NCBI GenBank assembly: GCA_041946685.1
Contig: JBHGAV010000076.1
Coordinates: forward strand, 1 to 16,859
Length of the DNA stretch: 16,859 nt
Source of the DNA: JBHGAV01 sp041946685
GTDB lineage: Bacteria > Acidobacteriota > Terriglobia > Bryobacterales > Bryobacteraceae
Direction of reading: 5' to 3'
Shown: positions 8,036 through 13,923 of the stretch, piece by piece
How positions within the stretch are numbered: the first letter of the stretch is position 1
How the letters are laid out: every line of letters begins with the position of its first letter
Made by a program: the position numbers and the translations under genes
Notes under the pieces: generated by a model
Seen by the model: the letters and a program-made list of their open reading frames with translations, nothing else
The model's database searches: none
Told to the model about the DNA's origin: nothing

Positions 8036-10591
8036 TTGAGAAAATGGAAGCCGAGGCATCCGTTTGTGCCGGTGAGACTGCACATTTCGCGCACGTCGTT
8101 GCTGATGCGGCTGCTGATGCACCCGGCGGGCAAGGTTCTGTTGGCGCTGGCCTCTCTGTTGTTCGTGGGCGGCTTGCTCACCTTCACGTACTACTACGCG
8201 AGGTACTCGCGGCTGGTCGACAGCAAACTGCGCACGGGCCCGTTCCAAAGCACGGCCATGATCTTCGCGGCGCCGCAGACGGTCTCGGTCGGCGACGCGA
8301 TGAGCCTGGAGGATATCGTGAGCCAGCTCCAGCGCAGCGGCTACACGGACGTGCGCGCCAATCCGCTCGGCTGGTACAACCTTCGCGACAACGCGATCGA
8401 GATTTTCCCGGGCCCGGACTCCTACTTCGACCAGGAGGGCGGCGTTATCTATGTCGCCGGGGAGCGGGTGTCGCGCATCATCTCCACTCGCGACAACACG
8501 GACCGCACGCAGTACATGCTTGAGCCGGAGCTGCTCACCAATCTGTTCGACAAGAACCGCGAGAAGCGCCGGCTGGTGAAGTTCAAGGACCTGCCTCAGG
8601 TCCTGATCCACGCCGTGATCTCGGCCGAGGACAAGCGCTTCTTCCAGCACTCCGGCTTTGACCCGTTCCGGGTGATCAAGGCGGCTTACGTGGACCTCAA
8701 GGAGGGCCGCATCGCCGAGGGCGCCTCCACCCTCAGCATGCAGCTAGCCCGCATGTTCTGGCTGAACCAGGCGAAGACCTGGAAGAGGAAGGCCGCCGAG
8801 GTTCTCATCACGTTCCAGATCGAGCAGAAGCTGACCAAGGAAGAGATCTTCGAATACTATGCCAACCAGATTGACCTGGGGCGGCGGGGCAGCTTCAGCA
8901 TCCGCGGATTCGGCGAGGCCGCGCAGGCCTACCTGGGCAAGGATGTACGCGATCTCACCGTGGCCGAGGCGGCCATGCTGGCGGGACTGGCCCAGCGGCC
9001 CAGCTACACCAGTCCGATACGCTGGCCCGAGCGGGCCAAGGCCCGCCGCAACGTCGTGCTGGGATTGATGAAGGAGAACGGCTATATCACCGAGCAGCAG
9101 TACGCCGAAGCAGTCTCTTCTCCTTTGACCGTCGCCAGGAGCGGCGCTGAATCGGCCGACGCTCCGTATTTTGTCGATCTGGTCAACGACGAGCTTCAGG
9201 ATGAATTCCAGCAGCACGATTTCCAGGATCGCTCGTATCGTGTTTACACCACCCTTGACATGGACCTCCAGCGGGAGGCGTCCGAGGCGGTCCGTATCGG
9301 CATGAAGGAAGTGGACGACCAGGTCCGGCAGCAGCGCCGTTTCCGTGGCGGCAAGCCCCCTGAGGCGCAGGTGGCGCTGGTGGCGCTGGACCCACAGACA
9401 GCGGAGGTCAAGGCGCTGGTCGGCGGCCGGAATTATGGGGTGAGCCAGTTGAACCACGTGCTGGCTAAGCGGCAGCCCGGTTCCTCTTTCAAGCCCTTCG
9501 TCTACGCAGCGGCCCTGGAAACCTCTCTGACCGCCAGCCAGAAGCCGATCACATCCCTGCTGACGATCGCCGACGAGCCGACCACCTTCTGGTTTGATGA
9601 CAAGCCTTACTCGCCCGCCAACTTCAAGGACGAATATCACGGAACCGTGACATTGCGCCAGGCTATCGCGCACTCGATGAATGTGCCGACCGTGAAGCTG
9701 GCCGAGATGATCGGCTACGACCGGATCGTTGACCTGGCCAAGCGCGCCGGCATGAACCTGAACATCCAGCCCACGCCCGCCGTGGCGTTGGGAGCCTACG
9801 AGGTTACCCCCATCGAGATCGCCGGCGCCTATACCGTCTTCGCGAACCAGGGCATCTATACGAAGCCCAGCTTGATCAAGCTGATTCGCGACGAGAAAGG
9901 CAGCGTTCTCCATACCAACCACCCTGTGAGGCGCCAGGTGCTCGACCCCAGGATCGCCTACCTGATGGTGGACCTGCTCCAGGAGGTCCTGCGGAGCGGT
10001 ACGGGGGTTGGAGTGCGGGCCCGCGGCTTCACCCTGCCCGCTGCCGGCAAGACGGGCACATCACACGACGGTTGGTTCGCCGGCTTCACGTCACGCCTGA
10101 TCTGCATCGTCTGGGTGGGTTTTGACGACAACCAGGAGTTGGAGATCGAGGGGGCCCGAGCCGCGCTGCCGATCTGGACGGAATTCATGAAGCGTGCTCA
10201 CCGCCACCGCGAGTATCGCAATGCCATGCCGTTCGAGCCGCCGGATGGCATCGTCATGGCGAGGGTCGATCCGGCCACAGGGTCGCTTGCGACGTCCAAT
10301 TGCCCCAAGGCCGAGATCGAGGCGTTCGTGGCTGGTACCGAACCCATCGAGGGATGCAGGCTGCATGGCGGCAGCCTGGCGAGCGCCACGCAGGTTACCG
10401 GCTGGGAGACTCCGTCGGCGGAGGGACCGGCCGAGGTTGCCAGCGCGGCCAAGCCTGCGGCCGCGGCGGGTTCAAACCGGTCGCGGCGCCCGGCGGCGGC
10501 TTCCGCTGCCGCGAAAGCCCCGGCCGCTCCGGTCGCGCCGCCACCGGAGAAGAAGGGGCTGTTCAGGCGCATTCTGGATGTGTTCAAATAG
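8036..10591 (+). CDS. mrcB: Bifunctional peptidoglycan synthase, PBP1B-like class A PBP with UB2H-like domain
   Basis: Polymerises lipid II into glycan strands and cross-links them, in the periplasm. Layout of 851 residues: cytoplasmic basic head; membrane helix (about 34-54); UB2H-like domain (about 73-165) with the pattern of E. coli PBP1B (SLEDIVSQLQRSGY, then AIEIFPGPDSYFD, then QYMLEPELLTNLF); GT51 transglycosylase (about 185-360) with catalytic Glu198 in SAEDKRFFQHSGFDP and GASTLSMQLAR; transpeptidase (about 440-720) with Ser483-x-x-Lys486, Ser547-Met-Asn549 and Lys672-Thr-Gly. An Ala/Pro linker (about 785-837) ends in a short amphipathic tail, GLFRRILDVFK, recalling the E. coli PBP1B terminus. 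The UB2H domain and tail favour PBP1B over PBP1A. Start is uncertain: TTG at 8036 lacks a ribosome site; GTG at 8066 has GAGG nine bases upstream; GTG 8072 and ATG 8105 are also possible. All keep the membrane helix. Confidence 0.93.
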   Translation: MRKWKPRHPFVPVRLHISRTSLLMRLLMHPAGKVLLALASLLFVGGLLTFTYYYARYSRLVDSKLRTGPFQSTAMIFAAPQTVSVGDAMSLEDIVSQLQRSGYTDVRANPLGWYNLRDNAIEIFPGPDSYFDQEGGVIYVAGERVSRIISTRDNTDRTQYMLEPELLTNLFDKNREKRRLVKFKDLPQVLIHAVISAEDKRFFQHSGFDPFRVIKAAYVDLKEGRIAEGASTLSMQLARMFWLNQAKTWKRKAAEVLITFQIEQKLTKEEIFEYYANQIDLGRRGSFSIRGFGEAAQAYLGKDVRDLTVAEAAMLAGLAQRPSYTSPIRWPERAKARRNVVLGLMKENGYITEQQYAEAVSSPLTVARSGAESADAPYFVDLVNDELQDEFQQHDFQDRSYRVYTTLDMDLQREASEAVRIGMKEVDDQVRQQRRFRGGKPPEAQVALVALDPQTAEVKALVGGRNYGVSQLNHVLAKRQPGSSFKPFVYAAALETSLTASQKPITSLLTIADEPTTFWFDDKPYSPANFKDEYHGTVTLRQAIAHSMNVPTVKLAEMIGYDRIVDLAKRAGMNLNIQPTPAVALGAYEVTPIEIAGAYTVFANQGIYTKPSLIKLIRDEKGSVLHTNHPVRRQVLDPRIAYLMVDLLQEVLRSGTGVGVRARGFTLPAAGKTGTSHDGWFAGFTSRLICIVWVGFDDNQELEIEGARAALPIWTEFMKRAHRHREYRNAMPFEPPDGIVMARVDPATGSLATSNCPKAEIEAFVAGTEPIEGCRLHGGSLASATQVTGWETPSAEGPAEVASAAKPAAAAGSNRSRRPAAASAAAKAPAAPVAPPPEKKGLFRRILDVFK

Positions 10592-10595
10592 CAGC

Positions 10596-10601
10596 AGGAG
10601 G
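10596..10601 (+). promoter_or_regulatory. Strong ribosome binding site of the TPR gene
   Basis: A perfect AGGAGG placed six bases before the ATG at 10608. It decides that start over the many upstream in-frame codons, which lie inside the PBP gene. Confidence 0.8.
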
Positions 10602-10607
10602 GCGGTT

Positions 10608-11417
10608 ATGACCATCCACAAGCGTCTCCGCCTGGTTTGCGCAGCGTTGGCTGCGCTCCTCTCCTCGGCGGCACTTTCCGTTTCACAGGACACTACCCCG
10701 GCTGCCGGTGCGGCGCCGCAGGGGGAGGGCTTGGTGACTCCGCAGCAGCCGAGGCAGGTGCAGCTCACCCTTGAACAGCGTGGCGATCTCTTTATGGCGC
10801 GCAAGATGTTCCGCGAAGCGATCGACACCTACCGCCAGGGTCTATCGCAGCCCAACGCCTATGCCCTCTACAACAAGATCGGTATCGCCTACCACCATAT
10901 GGTGGACTTCAAGGCAGCCAAGAAGAACTATGAGACTGCGCTCAAGCGGAATCCAAAGTATGCCGAAGCGCGGAACAACCTGGGCGCACTTTACTACGCG
11001 CAGAAGAACTACCGCCGCGCCATACAGGAGTACGAGAGGGCGCTGAAGCTGAATCCGGGTTCCGCCACGATCTACAGCAATTTGGGAACGGCATACTACG
11101 CCCGAAAGAAGTACGACGAGGCGCTGAAGGCATATCAACAGGCGTTGGCCCTCGATCCGGAGGTGTTCGAAGCGCGCGGCACCGCCGGTTCGATCCTCCA
11201 GGAGCGGAGCGTCGAGGAACAGGCCAAGTTTCACTACTACTTGGCTAAGACGTACGCTCAGGCGGGCAGGACCGACTACGCCCTGCGCTATATCCGCCGC
11301 TGTCTGGAGGAGGGCTTCAAGGAGCGGAACAAGTTCCTGGAAGAGCCCGAGTTCGCGATCCTGAAGGATCTTCCCGAGTTCCAGCAGCTCATGGCCATGG
11401 AGATTCGTGTTCTGTAA
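10608..11417 (+). CDS. Secreted TPR protein
   Basis: 269-residue protein with a Sec-type signal peptide (basic MTIHKRLRL, hydrophobic core about 9-24, likely cleavage near residue 26-27), so probably periplasmic. After a Pro/Gln-rich linker come tetratricopeptide repeats at about 54-82, 85-118, 119-152 and 153-186. The middle ones show the consensus clearly (ARNNLGALYYAQKNYRRAIQ, IYSNLGTAYYARKKYDEALK). A fifth, diverged helix pair is at about 205-240. TPRs are protein-binding scaffolds, so no enzymatic role is expected. It sits 16 bp after the PBP1B-like gene, and its stop codon overlaps the start of the next gene by 11 bp, so all three are very likely co-translated. By context it may work with the PBP, as the TPR protein CpoB does with PBP1B in E. 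coli, but this is inference. Confidence 0.85.
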   Translation: MTIHKRLRLVCAALAALLSSAALSVSQDTTPAAGAAPQGEGLVTPQQPRQVQLTLEQRGDLFMARKMFREAIDTYRQGLSQPNAYALYNKIGIAYHHMVDFKAAKKNYETALKRNPKYAEARNNLGALYYAQKNYRRAIQEYERALKLNPGSATIYSNLGTAYYARKKYDEALKAYQQALALDPEVFEARGTAGSILQERSVEEQAKFHYYLAKTYAQAGRTDYALRYIRRCLEEGFKERNKFLEEPEFAILKDLPEFQQLMAMEIRVL

Positions 11418-13107
11418 GCGTGCGCTGCTTCTGCTGGCCGGCCTGTTCGTCATCTCTTGTGCTGTCGCGTGCAGGCGCGGCGCCCGCCAGCCGGTTGAGC
11501 GCGTGGGGATCGCGCCGCTCGAGAATCTGAGCGAAGACGCCGGCCTCGGCTGGGCAGGCTGGGCGATCGCCGAAGTGGCCGCGGCCGAAATCACGGGCTC
11601 TCCGCGCATTCACCCCGTGCGCCTGGCCGATGGACGAGACTCCGCGGCAGTGGGCGTGACCGCCGAGCTGACGGGCTACTATGCTGTGGCGGGCGGCCGT
11701 CTGAGCCTGCACGTTGCCCGCGTGGATCTGGCTACCCGCCGTGTGACCGGCTCGTTGGAGGTGGCTGAGGCGTTTCCGGACGGCGTCCTCCGCGCCGGGG
11801 ATGCGCTGGCTCGCTGGATCGAACCGGATGCCAGGCCGTTCGACACGCGCAGCGTCGCCGCCCTCCAGGCGTTCGCCGAGGGCAGGGAGGCCGCCGGGAC
11901 GGAGGAAGCGCTGAAGGCGTACGAACGCTCCGTGACGGCTGACCCGGATTTCGGCGCGCCCTATGCGGCCTGGGCTCAAGCCCTCGTGCTCGGCGCGGAC
12001 CGGCCAGGAGCGGAGAGGGTCTTGGAGAGGGCGCGCGCCAGGGGAGACCGCATCGCCGAGTCCCGGAGGGCGGAGTTGGACCTGCTCGGGGCTGCCCTGT
12101 CCGGGGATCCGAAGGGGCGGAGGAGAGCCCTGATCGCTCTGACCAGGGCGACTCCGGCCGACGCCGCGGTCTTCCGTCAGTTGGCCGGCGAGGAGGCGGC
12201 CGCCCGCCGGTACGGCGAGGCCGCCGAGTTTTACCGGAAGGCGGCGTCGCTCGATCCGCTCAGTGGTCCGACCTGGAACCAGCTCGGCTACGTCGAGGCC
12301 TCGCGCCGCAATTTGGAAGGAGCCCGCTCCGCTCTGGCGGAATACGCGAGGCTGGAACCCAGAAACGCCAACCCGTCGGATTCGCTCGGTGATGTCCACT
12401 ACCACCTTGGAGCATTCGAAGAGGCCGAGAAGCACTACCTCAGGGCCTACGAAATCGATCCCTCCTTTCTCGGCGGCGTCGACCTGTACAAAGCCGCCCG
12501 CGCGCGGCTGATGACCGGCGACGTGAGCGGTGCGGAGACGCTCTTTGGCCGGTATTTAGGCTCGACAGTCGCGGCGCGGGACGGCCTCTCCGACTTCCGG
12601 CGAGCCCAGTGGCTCTACCTTACCGGCCGGAGAGAGGAGGCCGTGGCACGCTTGAAGCGCTTCGCACTCACGACCCGTGCGCCCCAGTGGCAATCGGCGG
12701 CCGCTTCACAGCTTTCGGTATGGGGGGCGATGGCGGGCGTCGCGGAGGACAGGGCCCGCTGCGAGACGATCGCGGGCGAGCGAGGCCGCGTCGTTGGCAT
12801 GCTGCTCGCCGGGCGCTTCCCCGAAGCCATTCCTTTGCTCGAGAACCTGGTGGTGAGGGGCAATCCGCTCAGCCCGGACCGCGCCGAAGTACTGCTGGCG
12901 TGGGCGCTGGTCGAGACCGGCCAGGTCAAGAAGGCCGTGCCTTTCGTGGAGGCCTTCGGCGTCCCTCCGCCCGGGCTGGAGGACCTCTTTGCCGCTCTGA
13001 GTTTTCCCAGAATCCTTCAGCTAAGAGCAGTGGTCTTCGACCAGGTGGGCCGCCCTCGTGAGGCCGCCGAAGTCCGGGAAGTGCTCCGCCGGCTACCGGT
13101 AAGGTGA
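11407..13107 (+). CDS. TPR lipoprotein with an N-terminal TolB-N/FlgO-like domain
   Basis: 566 residues. The hydrophobic start (MFCKRALLLLAGLFVISCAVAC) offers two lipobox-like cysteines, VISC (Cys18) and AVAC (Cys22), so it is probably a lipoprotein facing the periplasm. Residues about 31-125 show the pattern of TolB-N/FlgO/LpoB-type domains: strand VGIAPLEN, helix WAIAEVAAAEI, strand PRIHPVRL, then AELTGYYAVAGGRLSLHVAR and VDLATRRVTGSLEV. From about 150 onward it is helical repeats: clear TPRs at about 255-360 (YGEAAEFYRKAASLDPLSG and following) and weaker ones to the end. The start is GTG at 11407, overlapping the upstream TPR gene by 11 bp; nearby ATGs are out of frame. Such TolB-like plus TPR proteins also occur as CadC-type regulators, but here no DNA-binding domain precedes, and the lipobox points outside the cytoplasm. 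Confidence 0.78.
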   Translation: MFCKRALLLLAGLFVISCAVACRRGARQPVERVGIAPLENLSEDAGLGWAGWAIAEVAAAEITGSPRIHPVRLADGRDSAAVGVTAELTGYYAVAGGRLSLHVARVDLATRRVTGSLEVAEAFPDGVLRAGDALARWIEPDARPFDTRSVAALQAFAEGREAAGTEEALKAYERSVTADPDFGAPYAAWAQALVLGADRPGAERVLERARARGDRIAESRRAELDLLGAALSGDPKGRRRALIALTRATPADAAVFRQLAGEEAAARRYGEAAEFYRKAASLDPLSGPTWNQLGYVEASRRNLEGARSALAEYARLEPRNANPSDSLGDVHYHLGAFEEAEKHYLRAYEIDPSFLGGVDLYKAARARLMTGDVSGAETLFGRYLGSTVAARDGLSDFRRAQWLYLTGRREEAVARLKRFALTTRAPQWQSAAASQLSVWGAMAGVAEDRARCETIAGERGRVVGMLLAGRFPEAIPLLENLVVRGNPLSPDRAEVLLAWALVETGQVKKAVPFVEAFGVPPPGLEDLFAALSFPRILQLRAVVFDQVGRPREAAEVREVLRRLPVR

Positions 13108-13109
13108 GG

Positions 13110-13511
13110 CTACTCGCGCCCCGTCAGGCGATCGTAGGCGTGATGGTCGCAGACGGTGCCGAGCGATTCGTTGTACAGGCTTTCGAGACCCAAAGCCTCG
13201 TTCAGGTCTTCCTGGAAGCCGTGGAGGCGCTTCAGTTCAGCCGCCAGTGCCGGCTGTCTTCTGCCTGAAGGGGTCTCCAGGAACTTCTGGAAGCCGCCGT
13301 CGACCAGGCGGGCGATCTCGCCCCCCACCAGCAAGCCGAGTCTGACGACATTTACGGTCTCTCGGTCTCCTGCGACCACAGCGGCGCAACTGTCCCGCCG
13401 CGCGACCACCTGTCCGGAGGGCAGCGACTGGATTTCAAACCCTTGGGTGCGCAACCGCTGGATGCGCTCATCGAAGGTCACCGGCCTGTTGGGGTCACGG
13501 CGGAAGAACAT
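13110..13511 (-). CDS. Conserved protein of unknown function, 133 aa
   Basis: I do not recognise a named family. The protein is soluble, with no signal or membrane helix. It starts MFFRRDPNRPVTFDERIQRL, continues with a compact alpha/beta part (FEIQSLPSGQVVARRDSCAAVVAG), and has a Gly/Val segment LGLLVGGEIARLVDGGFQKF. A helical C-terminal half follows, with a charged, family-like block LKRLHGFQEDLNEALGLESL and YNESLGTVCDHHAYDRL. The C-terminal block resembles orphan proteins I recall from Acidobacteriota. The stop is only 2 bp from that of the convergent TPR lipoprotein gene. A TATAAT lies six bases before the ATG and no ribosome site is present, which suggests a leaderless message. The clean frame and good composition make it a real gene. 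Confidence 0.7.
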   Translation of the reverse strand: MFFRRDPNRPVTFDERIQRLRTQGFEIQSLPSGQVVARRDSCAAVVAGDRETVNVVRLGLLVGGEIARLVDGGFQKFLETPSGRRQPALAAELKRLHGFQEDLNEALGLESLYNESLGTVCDHHAYDRLTGRE

Positions 13512-13517
13512 GCCCCA

Positions 13518-13523
13518 ATTATA
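13518..13523 (-). promoter_or_regulatory. Possible -10 box immediately before the 133-aa gene
   Basis: TATAAT on the minus strand ends six bases before the ATG at 13511, so transcription should start at or next to the A of the start codon. No convincing -35 lies 16-18 bp upstream (GCGCGG at 17 bp). Suggestive of a leaderless transcript only. Confidence 0.35.
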
Positions 13524-13535
13524 GGCAACTCGACC

Positions 13536-13550
13536 GCCTGCCGCGCAGGC
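13536..13550. repeat. Small perfect palindrome in a divergent promoter region
   Basis: GCCTGC and GCAGGC are perfect inverted arms (13536-13541 and 13545-13550) around CGC. It sits between the probable promoters of the 133-aa gene and the ferredoxin, where an operator could be; it could equally be chance in GC-rich DNA. Confidence 0.3.
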
Positions 13551-13566
13551 AATGCCGCGCCGAGCC

Positions 13567-13575
13567 TGCTAAGAT
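13567..13575 (+). promoter_or_regulatory. Probable extended -10 promoter of the ferredoxin gene
   Basis: TGC directly followed by TAAGAT (13570-13575) makes an extended -10 without a good -35, which extended -10 promoters can do without. Predicted start near 13582 gives a leader of about 30 nt containing AGGAG at 13601-13605, six bases before the ATG. Confidence 0.4.
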
Positions 13576-13611
13576 GGAATCTCTGTTTGGAGCAGCACTG
13601 AGGAGAAGAAT

Positions 13612-13866
13612 ATGGCATACGTTATTGTTGATACCTGCACGAAGGATAACGAGTGCGTGGCGGCTTGCCCGGTAGATTGCATCCATCCCAAGGAGGATGA
13701 ACCCGGCTACGCGGAAGCGACCATGTTGTACATTCATCCCACCGAGTGCATCGATTGCGGCGCCTGTGTGCCGGTTTGCCCGACAAATTCGATCTATATC
13801 AAGGACGAGCTGCCGGCCGAACTGGCGCACTTTGCCGAGAAGAACGCGGCGCATTACGGGCTCTGA
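13612..13866 (+). CDS. Two-cluster (8Fe or 7Fe type) ferredoxin
   Basis: 84-residue soluble electron carrier with two iron-sulfur motifs. The second is canonical 4Fe-4S: C46-x2-C49-x2-C52-x3-C56-P (CIDCGACVPVCP). The first is C9-x5-C15-x3-C19-P-x2-C23. In FdxA-type 7Fe ferredoxins the first two ligands of the 3Fe cluster are seven residues apart, and in 8Fe ferredoxins the motif is C-x2-C-x2-C, so this spacing is a variant. The extra Cys23 in CPVDCI is also seen in FdxA proteins. The rest of the pattern (MAYVIVD, PVDCIHP, a short acidic helix near DELPAELAHFAEKNAAHY) is FdxA-like. The start is fixed by AGGAG six bases upstream. It is monocistronic, ending 57 bp before the convergent radical SAM gene; its redox partner is unknown. 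Confidence 0.9.
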   Translation: MAYVIVDTCTKDNECVAACPVDCIHPKEDEPGYAEATMLYIHPTECIDCGACVPVCPTNSIYIKDELPAELAHFAEKNAAHYGL

Positions 13867-13878
13867 CCGCTCATTGCC

Positions 13879-13913
13879 GCTCGTGGTCCGGCCATCTTCA
13901 CTGGACCACGGGC
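13879..13913. terminator. Stem-loop between convergent ferredoxin and radical SAM genes
   Basis: An 11-bp stem with one wobble (13879-13889 with 13903-13913; core CGTGGTCC/GGACCACG) encloses a 13-nt loop. It fills the 57-bp space between two convergent stops and so is well placed as a two-way transcript end. It lacks a U-tract on either strand, so it may act as a 3'-end stabiliser or with Rho instead of as a classical intrinsic terminator. Confidence 0.55.
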
Positions 13914-13923
13914 GGGGCGGCGC

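Noticed and set aside
6440..8650. Open frame of 736 codons on the minus strand
   Set aside because: It runs opposite parts of four strong plus-strand genes (rmuC, proline dehydrogenase, the small membrane protein and the PBP). The protein is His/Arg/Gln-rich low-quality sequence typical of a shadow frame.
8744..9922. Open frame of 392 codons on the minus strand opposite the PBP
   Set aside because: Fully contained within the antisense of the transpeptidase and GT51 coding region, with no motif, no ribosome site and no promoter.
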